Shown: one piece after another, positions 23,845 through 35,161 of the stretch
Numbering within the stretch: the first letter of the stretch is position 1
Layout of the letters: each line of letters starts with the position of its first letter
Origin: Microvirga sp. ACRRW
Lineage (GTDB): Bacteria; Pseudomonadota; Alphaproteobacteria; Rhizobiales; Beijerinckiaceae
Direction of reading: 5' to 3'
Assembly (NCBI RefSeq): GCF_022346925.1
Contig: NZ_JAKRNJ010000005.1
Location: forward strand, 238,905 to 302,904
DNA: 64,000 nucleotides
Translations under genes and position numbers: made by a program
Notes under the pieces: model-generated
Told to the model about the DNA's origin: nothing
Databases searched by the model: none
What the model saw: the letters and a program-made list of their open reading frames with translations, nothing else

Positions 23845-25689
23845 TCATTCGCCTTCGTAGAGAGGCACCAGCTCCATCTCCGGCACGAGCACCAGTCCCT
23901 TGTCGGTGATGCGGATTTCCGGGATCACGGAAAGCGGGATCAAGTTGAAGCCCATATAGGGGATCTTGCACCCGGCCTTCTCCCAGGCAGCCTTCAATGC
24001 TCGCGTTTCCTCCGCCACTTCCGTCACGCGCTTGTCGGAGAGAAGACCTGCAATCGGCAGCGGCACCATGGCGATGACCTTGCCCTGATCCACTACGCAG
24101 ACACCACCCTGCGCCTGGATGAGCGTATCGAGCGCGACACGCATATCTGCTTCGTTGGTGCCCGCGACGATGAGGTTGTGGGAGTCGTGCCCGACGCTGC
24201 TTGCCACCGCACCGCTCTTCAGGCCGAAATCCTTCAAGAGACCATGCGCGACGCCCTGCCCGCCCGTGCGGCCATGGCGCTCGATGACCGTGACGAAGGT
24301 GAGATCGTTCCTGGAGAGAAGCGCCTCCCAGCTCTCCTCCTTCTCCAGTTTCACCTTGTCGTGGAAGAGCACGATGCCGGGTAGCGCCACACGGATTACA
24401 TTGGCGGTGCAGGCCTCGGTCGGCAGTTCCGGAATAAGCTTCGGAATGTTCGGAATATGCACTGTGCGATAGGCGTCAGCCGGATAACGGTAGCGATTGG
24501 AAAGCGCCTGATCGAGCACCGGCGTGATCTTCGCATTCTCGACCACCAGCTCGCCGCCATACCAGGTGTTCTGCACCTTCAGGTCATCATCGAGCAGAAC
24601 CACGTCGGCGCGGCGTCCGCCGCCTAAGCCCCCGATCTCGCCTTCCATGGCAAACCGTGTCGCAGGATGCAGCGAGCCCATGCTCCAAGCCTGCTCGCGG
24701 CTCATGCCCGCGCGGCGCGCTTCGCGCGTCACCCAATCCATGCCAAACATCATGAGATCGTCCGCATCGCGGTCGTCCGTGCAGACGCAGATGCGCTTAT
24801 GCGAGGCGCCGAGTTCGGTGATCGTCTTGATGGCCTCCGGCAGTGAATGCCAGGGCGTGGTCGGCGGGCCGCCGCGCAGGAAAATCCAGATGCCCGCATC
24901 GAGCAGATCGTCGGCGATGTCGCGGTCGATCGCTTCGTGCGTGTCCGTCACACCACTCGCCGCATAAGCAGCGACAAACTCGCGTCCGTAGATGTGGCCG
25001 GAGACGGGCTTGCCGCGCTCCAACGCAGCAGCGAGGATCGCGTGGCTTCGCTCGTCGCCCATGGTGACGGGCACGAAATCCATTTTCTCACCGAGCGCCG
25101 CAGCCTCGGGCCAGCGGTCGAAGATCGCGGCGATCTTCTCGGGCGTGAGATCCCCGCCTGCGGTTTCAAGATCGGGCGATGTGGCGGGCACCGTGCTCGG
25201 CACGGTGAGGAAAATCGAGAGTGGTGCGTGGCGCGCATCCTCCAGCATCATCTCGATGCCGGCGGTATCCATCACGTTGCCGATCTCATGGCTGTCGCAG
25301 AAGATCGTGGTGGTCCCGTTGAGCAAAGCCGCCTCCGCATAGGCACAGGCCGTGACCATGCTGCTCTCGATATGAATGTGCGGATCGACGAGGCCCGGCG
25401 CGATGATGCCGCCCTTGGCGTCATAGACTTTGCCGGGAGCGCCCTTCGCCTGACGATAGGCACCGGCGGGCTTCACGGCGGCGATGCGTCCGCCCGCAAT
25501 CCACACCTCCCGCTCCGGGGCGATGCGCTCGCTATAGGTGGAGAGCACCCTCGCCCCCGTAATCACCAGATCAGCCGGGGCACGGCCCGATGCCACATCC
25601 GCCAGTCGCCGGGTCATGGTGGAGAGCGGCGCCACGGAGAACCGGGTCAGGGCCGATTTCGGAGGAAGTGAGGGCGTGCGCTGGTTCAT
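23845..25689 (-). CDS. ade: Adenine deaminase
   Basis: A 614-aa amidohydrolase that converts adenine to hypoxanthine in purine salvage. Motifs: [15 protein letters not shown] (metal-binding His pair), [32 protein letters not shown], and the C-terminal adenine-deaminase domain ([36 protein letters not shown]). I chose the ATG at 25689 ([10 protein letters not shown]), preceded by AAAGGGGAT, over one 51 nt upstream. A candidate sRNA ends about 210 nt upstream on the same strand. Confidence 0.92.
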   Translation of the reverse strand: MNQRTPSLPPKSALTRFSVAPLSTMTRRLADVASGRAPADLVITGARVLSTYSERIAPEREVWIAGGRIAAVKPAGAYRQAKGAPGKVYDAKGGIIAPGLVDPHIHIESSMVTACAYAEAALLNGTTTIFCDSHEIGNVMDTAGIEMMLEDARHAPLSIFLTVPSTVPATSPDLETAGGDLTPEKIAAIFDRWPEAAALGEKMDFVPVTMGDERSHAILAAALERGKPVSGHIYGREFVAAYAASGVTDTHEAIDRDIADDLLDAGIWIFLRGGPPTTPWHSLPEAIKTITELGASHKRICVCTDDRDADDLMMFGMDWVTREARRAGMSREQAWSMGSLHPATRFAMEGEIGGLGGGRRADVVLLDDDLKVQNTWYGGELVVENAKITPVLDQALSNRYRYPADAYRTVHIPNIPKLIPELPTEACTANVIRVALPGIVLFHDKVKLEKEESWEALLSRNDLTFVTVIERHGRTGGQGVAHGLLKDFGLKSGAVASSVGHDSHNLIVAGTNEADMRVALDTLIQAQGGVCVVDQGKVIAMVPLPIAGLLSDKRVTEVAEETRALKAAWEKAGCKIPYMGFNLIPLSVIPEIRITDKGLVLVPEMELVPLYEGE

Positions 25690-25901
25690 GGTCGATCCCC
25701 TTTGCTGCGCGATGCGCTCCTGGGCATTCCCCAACGGCATCGACTATCCGTCCTAATAGCCACGGCCAAGCTTGAGCTGCAAGCTAAAGCCTTGTGGCAC
25801 CTCTCGATTCGCGCCGAGCAAGCTGGGGCGGCGAGAGATATAGCGAAAGCTAGAGCCTTGGAGGATTTGCGACAGGGCGGACCGGCTTGGAACCGGGCAA
25901 T
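25690..25901. other. Leader region of ade, no gene seen
   Basis: About 210 bases between the ade start and the sRNA terminator. No conserved ORF, riboswitch motif or repeat is recognisable. It presumably carries the ade promoter. Confidence 0.4.
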
Positions 25902-25922
25902 AAAAAAGCGCCTTTCGGCGCT
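25902..25922 (-). terminator. GNRA-loop terminator of the candidate sRNA
   Basis: On the minus strand AGCGCC-GAAA-GGCGCT followed by TTTTT and A. Six base pairs with a GAAA tetraloop. Confidence 0.8.
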
Positions 25923-26064
25923 GTACAAGGCAAATGAGGTGGCCAGCTGGGAGCGGTGTTGAGGAGGCAACGATCCGCTCCCAAGCTGGCAGAGCCCACG
26001 AAGTCCCAGGAGATGCGGCGGACCTGAGCATCCGTAGGGCATTTCTTCCGCAAGGCGGAATGCT
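25902..26064 (-). ncRNA. Candidate sRNA with CCUCCU anti-Shine-Dalgarno loop
   Basis: Predicted minus-strand RNA of about 163 nt. Near its 5' end is hairpin TTCCGC-CTT-GCGGAA (26060-26046). The main hairpin pairs GCCAGCT-T-GGGAGCGG (25990-25975) with CCGCTCCCAGCTGGC (25956-25942). At its tip GTTG/CAAC presents a hexaloop reading CCTCCT (25967-25962), the perfect complement of AGGAGG. It ends in a GAAA-loop intrinsic terminator. A promoter fits at 26071-26098. The plan (several hairpins, exposed CCUCC-type loops, terminal hairpin) recalls the anti-Shine-Dalgarno-loop sRNAs of Alphaproteobacteria. A cis-acting leader for ade is the alternative. No ORF in the stretch looks real. Confidence 0.6.
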
Positions 26065-26070
26065 GGCTTG

Positions 26071-26098
26071 AACATATTGGAAACATCGGGCGATGCAA
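26071..26098 (-). promoter_or_regulatory. Sigma70-like promoter of the candidate sRNA
   Basis: On the minus strand TTGCAT (26098-26093), 16-nt spacer, TATGTT (26076-26071). It lies just upstream of the first hairpin, giving a start near 26064. Confidence 0.45.
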
Positions 26099-26186
26099 GC
26101 ACCTATGTGCCTGAAAATCCCCATTTTCCCAGAAATTTTACAGGAGACAGCTGTCCTGACGAATCCGTCCGCCCAAGCTCGGCTGC

Positions 26187-26570
26187 TCAGGCTGAAGCTC
26201 CGTCCGCTTCCAGGTATGTTTTCACGGTGGCTATGAACTTCGCCACGGAAATCGGCTTGGACATATAGGCCTCGCAGCCCCCTTCGCGGATCCGTTCCTC
26301 GTCGCCCTTCATGGCAAAGGCTGTGATGGCGATGACGGGAATGGATTTCAGCTCCTCGTCGGCCTTCAGCCAGCGGGTCACTTCCAGGCCGGACACCTCA
26401 GGAAGCTGGATGTCCATGAGGATCAGATCGGGCTTGTGGGCGCGCGCCAACTCCATCGCCTCGATGCCGTGGCTGGTCTTCAGCGTGGCATAGCCGTGGG
26501 CTTCGAGGAGATCGTTGAAGAGCTTCATGTTGAGTTCGTTGTCCTCAACGATGAGCACGGTCTTCTTCAT
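26187..26570 (-). CDS. divK: Cell-cycle response regulator DivK
   Basis: A 127-aa single-domain receiver. [22 protein letters not shown], phosphoacceptor Asp53 ([10 protein letters not shown]), [23 protein letters not shown] with the conserved Lys are near-identical to Caulobacter DivK from memory. DivK, phosphorylated by DivJ and dephosphorylated by PleC, controls DivL/CckA and so CtrA activity at the cell poles. There is no output domain. The start is ATG 26570; a GTG 6 nt upstream is also possible. It is divergent from DUF3572 and dinB, a known alphaproteobacterial arrangement. popZ, another polarity factor, lies at 48.0 kb. Confidence 0.95.
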   Translation of the reverse strand: MKKTVLIVEDNELNMKLFNDLLEAHGYATLKTSHGIEAMELARAHKPDLILMDIQLPEVSGLEVTRWLKADEELKSIPVIAITAFAMKGDEERIREGGCEAYMSKPISVAKFIATVKTYLEADGASA

Positions 26571-26669
26571 TGGCACTTTCCCGGGGCCTGGTTAAGCAAT
26601 GACCGGCCCAATTCCTCTGGAGATGGTATAGTTAGGCCGTAACCTATTGATGAAGTGCAAACCGACAGC

Positions 26670-26960
26670 ATGAACACACCCTTAAAACGAATGAACAAGG
26701 ACGAGGCCGAGACCATCGCGCTGAGCGCTTTCGCGTTCATCACAAGCGACGAGGAACGTATGAGCCGCTTTCTGGCGGTTTCGGGGCTACAGCCCGACAC
26801 AATACGCTCCGCGGCCTCCGAGCCTGGCTTTTTCACTGGAATTCTGGATTATGTCGCCTCCGACGAGCCCTTGCTGCTTGCCCTGGCCAAGGAGATGAAC
26901 ATCAAGCCCGAGCACATCATGGCGGCTCATTGGAGCCTCTCGCCGTCGGAATTCGAGTAA
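26670..26960 (+). CDS. DUF3572 family protein
   Basis: A 96-aa protein with the DUF3572 pattern: DEAETIALSAFAFITSDEERMSRFLAVSGLQPDTIR, then FFTGILDYVASDEPLLLALA. Function unknown; it commonly sits next to divK. The start may be ATG 26670, GTG 26655 or ATG 26691. It is followed 11 nt later by dinB in the same direction. Confidence 0.85.
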   Translation: MNTPLKRMNKDEAETIALSAFAFITSDEERMSRFLAVSGLQPDTIRSAASEPGFFTGILDYVASDEPLLLALAKEMNIKPEHIMAAHWSLSPSEFE

Positions 26961-26971
26961 TCTGAAGCCCC

Positions 26972-28249
26972 ATGAGCAGCGCCCCCTTCTGCCGCGATTG
27001 CCTGAAGCCCGCAGCCTCGCCCCTGGCGGAGCGCTGCGAGGCCTGCGGCTCGCCACGCCTTTTGCGGCACAAGGAACGCGACAGCCTCTCCATCGCCCAT
27101 GTGGATTGCGACGCCTTCTTCGCGGCCGTGGAGAAACGGGACGATCCGAGCCTTGCCGACAAGCCGGTGATCATCGGCGGCGGCAAGCGCGGCGTGGTTT
27201 CCACCTGCTGTTACATAGCCCGCACCTATGGGGTGCGCTCTGCCATGCCCATGTTCCAGGCCCTCAAGCTCTGCCCCCATGCGGTGGTCATCAAGCCGAA
27301 CGGAGAGAAATACCGTAAGGCAGGCCATGAGGTCCGGGAGCTGATGCTGGAGCTGACGCCCCTGGTCGAGCCGGTGTCCATCGACGAGGCCTTCCTCGAT
27401 CTCACGGGTACGGAGCGTCTCCATCACGGCAGCCCAGCCCTGACGCTCGCGCGCTTCGCTCATAAGGTGGAGAAGGAAATCGGCATCACGATCTCGGTCG
27501 GCCTCTCCTACAACAAGTTCCTCGCCAAGATCGCATCGGACTTCCAGAAGCCGCGCGGCTTCTCGATCATCGGACGGGAGGAAGCGTCGGACTTTCTCGC
27601 CGACAAGCCCGTCGGCATCATTCCCGGCATCGGGGCAGCGGCTCAAGGACGCTTGGCAAAGGTAGGCGTAACGCAGATTCATCATCTGCGCGACATTCCC
27701 TTGAAGGCTCTCTTCGAGGCTTTGGGAAGAGACGCCCAACGCTTGTCCCGCCTCGCCATAGGCGAAGACAACCGGCGTGTGACGCCGGAACACGAGACCA
27801 AGAGCATTTCGGCGGAAACCACTTTCGAGACGGACCTCAAATCCTTCGACGATCTTGAGCCCATCCTCTGGCGCTTGTCGGAAAAGGTTTCGCGGCGACT
27901 GAAAGCATCTGAGCTTGCGGGGCGCAGCGTGACGCTGAAACTCAAGGATAAGGAATTCCGGCTGCTGACGCGCACCCGCTCGGGCCTCGCCCCGACGCAG
28001 CTTGCCGTCCGCCTGTTCGAGCCTGCGCGCCAACTCCTGAAGACGGCCTGCGACGGTACGGCCTATCGCCTCATCGGCATCGGCGCGGCGGATCTCTGCG
28101 ATGCGGTGGAGGCCGACAAAGGCGACCTCGCCGATCAGAGCGTGGTCAAGCAGGCGCAGATGGAATCCGCCATCGACAAGATCCGCGATAAATTCGGTGC
28201 GGGTGCGCTTCAGAAAGGCATCGCGCTTCGCAACAAGCCTCAGCGCTGA
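26972..28249 (+). CDS. dinB: DNA polymerase IV with N-terminal zinc ribbon
   Basis: A 425-aa Y-family translesion polymerase. Residues 1-30 hold a zinc-ribbon-like module, Cys7/Cys10 and Cys22/Cys25. The palm has IAHVDCDAFFAAVE (Asp45) and VSIDEAFLDLTG (Asp/Glu), followed by the thumb (GIIPGIGAAAQGRLAKVG) and little-finger domain. E. coli DinB (351 aa) lacks the N-terminal cysteines. The end SALQKG/IALRNK type tail has no obvious clamp-binding motif that I can name with certainty. The 3' end overlaps the convergent eipB by 10 nt. Confidence 0.94.
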   Translation: MSSAPFCRDCLKPAASPLAERCEACGSPRLLRHKERDSLSIAHVDCDAFFAAVEKRDDPSLADKPVIIGGGKRGVVSTCCYIARTYGVRSAMPMFQALKLCPHAVVIKPNGEKYRKAGHEVRELMLELTPLVEPVSIDEAFLDLTGTERLHHGSPALTLARFAHKVEKEIGITISVGLSYNKFLAKIASDFQKPRGFSIIGREEASDFLADKPVGIIPGIGAAAQGRLAKVGVTQIHHLRDIPLKALFEALGRDAQRLSRLAIGEDNRRVTPEHETKSISAETTFETDLKSFDDLEPILWRLSEKVSRRLKASELAGRSVTLKLKDKEFRLLTRTRSGLAPTQLAVRLFEPARQLLKTACDGTAYRLIGIGAADLCDAVEADKGDLADQSVVKQAQMESAIDKIRDKFGAGALQKGIALRNKPQR

Positions 28250-29076
28250 CAATTGCTCGTGACGGCAGGCATCTCGAGGCTTTTGAGATCGCCCTTCAGG
28301 GCGAAATCGCCGTAATCGATCTTCAGGGCGCGGGCGACGCCATTCTCGTAAAGCTCGAACGAGATTGTATAGGCAGGCGCCCGGTCGGCGCTGCCCTCCT
28401 GGAAATAGCTGATGGTGATGGGCCAGCGCGCGCTCGTCATCATCGCATCCTGGCGGGCTGACTCCTCCAGGTTGTTTCCTGCTCCCGGCTCGATCTTGTT
28501 GCCGATCAGGCTCAATGTCTCATAGACCTTCTTGCCGTCGTCCGAACCGTCATAGACCCGGGCGGACAGTCTGCGTTCGCCCTTTCGCGCCGCCTCGATC
28601 AGACGCTTCATATGATCGGTTGGAAAGACCGGCTGGCCTTTGGCCGCGAAGGTCTCGTTGCGGGGCTGCTTGAACTTGACGTCGAGCGAACCGTCCGGCC
28701 GCAGCTGGGCATCGCCGTCGACACCGTCGCGCACGAGGCCCTGCGCCGTTGAGGTACTCTTGAAGCGCATGGACAGGCCATCGCCGGATTCAAAGGTCGC
28801 GGTCTGCGTATCGAGCGTGCGCGAGCCCGCCTCACTGCTGTCGAGCACCGTGACCTGGCGGTATTTCATGGTGTAGCCGTCGCAGGCATCGCCCGCGAAT
28901 TCCATCGCAATACGCCCGCGCGCCGACTCCACGCCCTTGGAGCCTCCCGAACGTAGGATCGAGAGATCGTAGACGGCTCTGTGCGGCGCGAGATGAACCG
29001 GTGTCTCTGCGGCTTCCGCACAGGCGGAGCCAAGCATGGCGAAGGTCAGGCTGGTAGCCACGATGAGGGAACGCAT
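28240..29076 (-). CDS. eipB: EipB-type periplasmic envelope-integrity protein (DUF1849)
   Basis: A 278-aa protein with a signal peptide (MRSLIVATSLTFAMLGSACAEA, cleaved near residue 20). DUF1849 hallmarks are LAPHRAVYDLSIL at the mature N-terminus and two cysteines, one in GDACDGY and one four residues from the end (NCQR). The cysteine pair matches the disulfide known in Brucella EipB, a periplasmic beta-spiral protein required for envelope integrity. The start ATG 29076 begins the signal peptide; a longer frame to 29130 has none. Convergent with dinB. Confidence 0.88.
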   Translation of the reverse strand: MRSLIVATSLTFAMLGSACAEAAETPVHLAPHRAVYDLSILRSGGSKGVESARGRIAMEFAGDACDGYTMKYRQVTVLDSSEAGSRTLDTQTATFESGDGLSMRFKSTSTAQGLVRDGVDGDAQLRPDGSLDVKFKQPRNETFAAKGQPVFPTDHMKRLIEAARKGERRLSARVYDGSDDGKKVYETLSLIGNKIEPGAGNNLEESARQDAMMTSARWPITISYFQEGSADRAPAYTISFELYENGVARALKIDYGDFALKGDLKSLEMPAVTSNCQR

Positions 29077-29199
29077 GTCATCTCCAGAGGTCGCACTTGC
29101 CAAAATAGGCGCACCTTGAGGACAGGGCAATGTTCCGGCTTGCGTCCTTAATCGTCATCCGCCACTAATCCCCCACACTGTTACAAGCAGAGGGCTCCC

Positions 29200-29670
29200 A
29201 TGAGCGCAGTCGACAAGAAGCTTCAGGAACTCGGCATCACCCTGCCGACCCCAGCCGCCCCGGTGGCGAATTACGTGCCGTTCGTACGCACGGGCAACCT
29301 GGTCATCATCTCCGGCCAGCTCTGCCTCGGCCTGGATGGCAAGCTGGCCGATGCCCACAAGGGCAAGGTCGGCGCCGAAGTCTCGCCGGAAGTCGGCCAG
29401 CAGGCCGCGCGTCTCTGCGCCATCAACCTGCTCGCTCAGTTGAAGGCCGCCGTCGGTGATCTCGACAAGGTCACGCGCTGCGTGCGCCTCGGCGGCTTCA
29501 TCAACGCCGTTCCCACCTTCGCCGCGCTTGCGCCTGTCATGAACGGCGCGTCCGACCTCATGGTCGAGGTGCTCGGCGATGCGGGCCGTCACGCCCGCTC
29601 CACCATCGGCGTCGCGGAATTGCCGCTCGATGCCTGCGTCGAAGTCGAAGGAATGTTTGAAGTCAAATGA
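29200..29670 (+). CDS. RidA family protein
   Basis: A 156-aa YjgF/YER057c/UK114 protein of the longer subgroup (canonical RidA is about 128 aa). It has NYVPFVRTGNLVIISGQLC, GKVGAEVSPEVGQQAARLCAINLLAQLKAAVGDLDKV, the RCVRLGGFIN strand and HARSTIGVAELPL. RidA proteins hydrolyse reactive enamine/imine intermediates; this subgroup is little studied. The stop overlaps the ATG of the phosphodiesterase gene (ATGA), so the two are translationally coupled. Confidence 0.9.
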   Translation: MSAVDKKLQELGITLPTPAAPVANYVPFVRTGNLVIISGQLCLGLDGKLADAHKGKVGAEVSPEVGQQAARLCAINLLAQLKAAVGDLDKVTRCVRLGGFINAVPTFAALAPVMNGASDLMVEVLGDAGRHARSTIGVAELPLDACVEVEGMFEVK

Positions 29671-30419
29671 GCACCCCAAGCTGGCTCGTCGCGAAGCCTA
29701 TCGCCCATCGCGGCCTCCATGACAAAGCAAACGGCATCATCGAGAACACGATCTCGGCCGCGGAAGCCGCCATCGCGCGCGGTTTTCCCATCGAGCTCGA
29801 CGTTCAGTTGACCGCCGACAACGAAGCCATCGTGTTCCACGATTTCGAGCTCGACCGCCTCACCGGCGAAACGGGCCTCGTCATCGAGCGCAATCTCTCC
29901 GTTCTCACGGGCGTCGGCATTTCCGGCACCATGGGCGGCGACAAGATTCCTTCGCTGAAGGATTACCTTGCCGTCATCGCCGGACGCACGCCGCTGGTCA
30001 TCGAGATCAAGAGCAAGTTCAACGGCGACATGCGCCTGACCAAGCGGGTGATCGAGGTCTTGAAAGACTATTCCGGCCCGTTCGTGGTGAAATCCTTCGA
30101 CCCCGACATCGTGGCCTATCTGCGCCAGCATGCGCCCAACATCACGCGCGGCTTCATCGGCGAGCTGGAATACGCCTCGAAATCCGACAGCTTCCTGGCT
30201 CCCGAGCAGAAGCATCGGATGGCGAACCTGCTCCATTTCGAAGAGACGCAGCCGCACTTCCTGTCCTGGCGCGTGAAGGACCTGCCCTGCGCCTCGACCT
30301 ATCTCAGCCGTCTCCTCGGCAACCTCCCGGTTATGACCTGGACCGTGCGAAATCCAGAAGATCGCGCCAAGGCCGAGAAGCATGCGGACCAGATGGTCTT
30401 CGAGGGCTTTTTGCCCTGA
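29667..30419 (+). CDS. Glycerophosphodiester phosphodiesterase family protein
   Basis: A 250-aa cytoplasmic GDPD. PIAHRGLHDKANGIIENTISA contains the catalytic His and the E-N-T motif, followed by FPIELDVQLTADNEAIVFHDFELDRLTG (metal-binding Glu/Asp and second His) and LVIEIKSKF. It would hydrolyse glycerophosphodiesters to glycerol-3-phosphate and an alcohol. No signal peptide. It is coupled to ridA and ends before a 13-bp inverted repeat. Confidence 0.9.
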   Translation: MSTPSWLVAKPIAHRGLHDKANGIIENTISAAEAAIARGFPIELDVQLTADNEAIVFHDFELDRLTGETGLVIERNLSVLTGVGISGTMGGDKIPSLKDYLAVIAGRTPLVIEIKSKFNGDMRLTKRVIEVLKDYSGPFVVKSFDPDIVAYLRQHAPNITRGFIGELEYASKSDSFLAPEQKHRMANLLHFEETQPHFLSWRVKDLPCASTYLSRLLGNLPVMTWTVRNPEDRAKAEKHADQMVFEGFLP

Positions 30420-30426
30420 CCGTTGC

Positions 30427-30474
30427 AAGGACCCCGCCGAGTGATTAGCTCTAAGCTCAAACGGCGGGGTCCTT
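30427..30474. repeat. Perfect 13-bp inverted repeat next to a GTG start
   Basis: AAGGACCCCGCCG (30427-30439) and CGGCGGGGTCCTT (30462-30474), 22-nt spacer. It has no T run, and ends 7 nt before the GTG at 30482; the only purine-rich ribosome-binding candidate (GGGG, 30466-30469) is inside the stem. It could be a terminator or a translation-limiting hairpin. Confidence 0.6.
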
Positions 30475-30481
30475 CCACTCA

Positions 30482-31657
30482 GTGACGTTTCAAGTCAAAA
30501 TCGCCCAAGGTTTGAAAGCGGTCTCTGCCGCCGCCTGGGATGCCTGCGCTCTGAACACGGGCTCCGGCGATGACGACCCGTTCAATCCTTTTGTTTCTTA
30601 TGCCTTCTTGTCCGCGCTGGAAGATTCCGGGTGCGTCGGTCCCAAGGCGGGCTGGGCGCCGGTGCATGTGCTGGTCGAGGACGAGAGCGAGAACCTGCTG
30701 GGCGCTGCCCCCTGCTACGTGAAATCTCACTCGCAGGGCGAGTATGTGTTTGACCATTCCTGGGCCGATGCCTATGAGCGCGCGGGCGGGCATTATTATC
30801 CCAAGCTTCAGGTGTCAGTGCCCTTCACGCCCGTCACCGGCCCTCGCCTGCTCGTGCCGAGCGGACCGCAAGCGGACACCATAAAAGCGCACCTGATCGC
30901 AGGCTTGCGCGCATTACGGGACCAGATCGGCGCATCCTCGATTCACGCCACCTTCCTGCAGCAGGATGATCTCGAAGCGTTCACGAGCCATGACTTCCTG
31001 CGCCGCGACGATCAGCAATTTCACTGGCTCAACGAAGGCTATGCCAACTTCGAGGAGTTTCTGAGCGCCCTCGCCTCGCGCAAGCGCAAGGCCATCAAGC
31101 GCGAGCGGCGCGATGCGCTGGCGAACGGCATCACCGTCGAATGGGTGATCGGGCCTGAGATCTCCGAAGCCCATTGGGATGCGTTCTTCGCCTTCTACAT
31201 GGATACCGGATCGCGCAAATGGGGACGCCCCTATCTCAACCGCCAATTCTTCTCGCTGATCGGTGAGCGCATGGCGGAACGTGTGCTGCTTATCATGGCC
31301 AAGCGTGAGGGCCGCTATATCGCCGGCGCCATCAACTTCATCGGCGACAAGCGGCTCTATGGCCGCAACTGGGGCTGCATCGAGGATCACCCGTTCCTGC
31401 ATTTCGAGGTCTGCTATTATCAGGCCATCGAGTTCGCCATTGCACGCAGACTCGACCGTGTGGAAGCTGGCGCACAAGGAGAGCACAAGCTTGCGCGCGG
31501 CTATCGCCCCGTCATCACGTCATCGGCCCACGACATCGCCGACCCATCCTTACGCCGCGCGGTCAAAGCCTATCTTGATCAGGAGCGCGCTTACGTGTCC
31601 GAGGCGGCCGAGGAATTGGCGGAGGCTGCCCCTTTCAGGCATCGGGAAGACGATTAG
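30482..31657 (+). CDS. FemAB-like GNAT-fold protein (DUF482)
   Basis: A 391-aa protein of the DUF482/peptidoglycan-biosynthesis FemAB-like group: AAWDAC and FNPFVSYAFLSALEDSGC at the N-terminus, EYVFDHSWADAYERAGGHYYPKLQVSVPFTPVTGPRLL, SRKRKAIKRERRDALANGI, and EAGAQGEHKLARGYRP near the end. The function is unproven; the fold suggests acyl or aminoacyl transfer. The GTG at 30482 is the only start in front of the conserved N-terminus. It lies directly behind a 13-bp inverted repeat. It may belong to the ridA-GDPD transcription unit. Confidence 0.85.
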   Translation: MTFQVKIAQGLKAVSAAAWDACALNTGSGDDDPFNPFVSYAFLSALEDSGCVGPKAGWAPVHVLVEDESENLLGAAPCYVKSHSQGEYVFDHSWADAYERAGGHYYPKLQVSVPFTPVTGPRLLVPSGPQADTIKAHLIAGLRALRDQIGASSIHATFLQQDDLEAFTSHDFLRRDDQQFHWLNEGYANFEEFLSALASRKRKAIKRERRDALANGITVEWVIGPEISEAHWDAFFAFYMDTGSRKWGRPYLNRQFFSLIGERMAERVLLIMAKREGRYIAGAINFIGDKRLYGRNWGCIEDHPFLHFEVCYYQAIEFAIARRLDRVEAGAQGEHKLARGYRPVITSSAHDIADPSLRRAVKAYLDQERAYVSEAAEELAEAAPFRHREDD

Positions 31658-31664
31658 CCCAAGC

Positions 31665-32234
31665 CTATGGCCGGGCGGCACGGACATGAGCGACGAAGCC
31701 CTCAAGGTACGTCTTGAGCTGCTCCTCGATCTTCTGGTCGGCAAGCGTCCCATCCTGGTTGAAAACCGTCTGCGCCCTGGACACCATCAGCCGTCCTCCG
31801 GACCAAAGGTCCGCTCCCAAGGTGCGCAGCACAGGGAGCCAGGCATTCTGGGACAGAATGGTGCCGAAACCGCCGGGCGAAGCGCCGATCAGAGCAACGG
31901 GCTTATCGCCGAAAACGCGCTTGATGTCCGCCGGCGGGCGGGACAGCCAGTCGATGGCGTTCTTGAACACACCTGGAATCGAATTGTTGTATTCCGGGGT
32001 CACCAGCAGAAGCCCATCGGCAGCGGCTATGGCCTCCTTCAGGGCGGCGACCCGCTCAGGAATGCCCTCGGCAGTCTCGACGTCACCGTCATAAAGGGGA
32101 ATGCCGCGAATGGTATCGACGACGAGTTCACTCCCCTCCGGCATCAGCCCCGCAGCATTCCGCAGCAATGCCGAGTTATACGAGCCCTGACGTAGACTTC
32201 CTGAAATGCCGACCAGTTTCGCCATGAACCTCAT
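31665..32234 (-). CDS. NADPH-dependent FMN reductase
   Basis: A 189-aa flavodoxin-fold protein: LVGISGSLRQGSYNSALLR (FMN phosphate loop), LLLVTPEYNNSIPGVFKNAIDWLSRP, and ALIGASPGGFGT. This fits the NAD(P)H:FMN/quinone/chromate reductase group. Starts at 32234 (GGAGG directly before) or 32225 are both possible. It is convergent with the FemAB-like gene (7 nt between stops). Confidence 0.9.
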   Translation of the reverse strand: MRFMAKLVGISGSLRQGSYNSALLRNAAGLMPEGSELVVDTIRGIPLYDGDVETAEGIPERVAALKEAIAAADGLLLVTPEYNNSIPGVFKNAIDWLSRPPADIKRVFGDKPVALIGASPGGFGTILSQNAWLPVLRTLGADLWSGGRLMVSRAQTVFNQDGTLADQKIEEQLKTYLEGFVAHVRAARP

Positions 32235-32340
32235 CCTCCATCAGAGCTCGCTTTAAGGCGCGCAATCTGACGAAGCGTAAACGCGCATGACGTAAAAGTA
32301 GACTCTGGGCCTTCAAACCAAGCCCTGCTCTCAACAAGCA

Positions 32341-32374
32341 AAAGCCGCACCGGCTTGGCGTCCGGTGCGGCTTT
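32341..32374 (-). terminator. Strong hairpin terminator after the clpS-clpA unit
   Basis: Thirteen-base-pair perfect stem, AAAGCCGCACCGG (32341-32353) with CCGGTGCGGCTTT (32362-32374). T-rich flanks occur on both strands. On the minus strand it lies 21 nt beyond the stop of the small membrane protein gene. Confidence 0.8.
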
Positions 32375-32394
32375 TCTCTTTTAATTTCGGCCGA

Positions 32395-32669
32395 TCAGAG
32401 AGCGTCCGTAATGGTCTTGAAGCCGCTGAGGAGAGCCTCGGGCGAAGATCCCATGGCGGCTAGGCCCACATTAAGCAGCCAATAGCAGCCGACGATGATG
32501 GCCGGCACCAGGACCCAACCGAGGATTTCCTCGAACCAGACCCGCCGACGCCGACGCTGCTCGCGCTGCTCGCGCCAGGACAGCTTGGGCTTAGCCTGCT
32601 TCTGCGGCTTCGGCTGAGGCTCGATGATCCGGGTGGCCTGGATTTCGGGGGCCTGATGCAGCTCAGTCG

Positions 32670-32673
<4 letters not shown>
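32395..32673 (-). CDS. Small membrane protein coupled to clpA
   Basis: A 92-aa hypothetical protein. The N-terminal 45 residues are polar and basic (KPQKQAKPKLSWREQREQ, then RRRRRVW), followed by one hydrophobic segment (ILGWVLVPAIIVGCYWLLNVGLAAMG). The ATG overlaps the clpA stop (ATGA), implying coupled translation and a possible link to ClpAP at the membrane. No family recognised. The positive stretch places the N-terminus in the cytoplasm. Confidence 0.7.
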
Positions 32674-35132
<2,459 letters not shown>

Positions 35133-35161
35133 CGGCTTGTCCTTTATGAGACGGTCTTAAG

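Noticed and set aside
25902..26064. 6S RNA (ssrS)
   Set aside because: The 5' and 3' ends do not pair into the long closing stem of 6S RNA, and the expected central bubble is missing.
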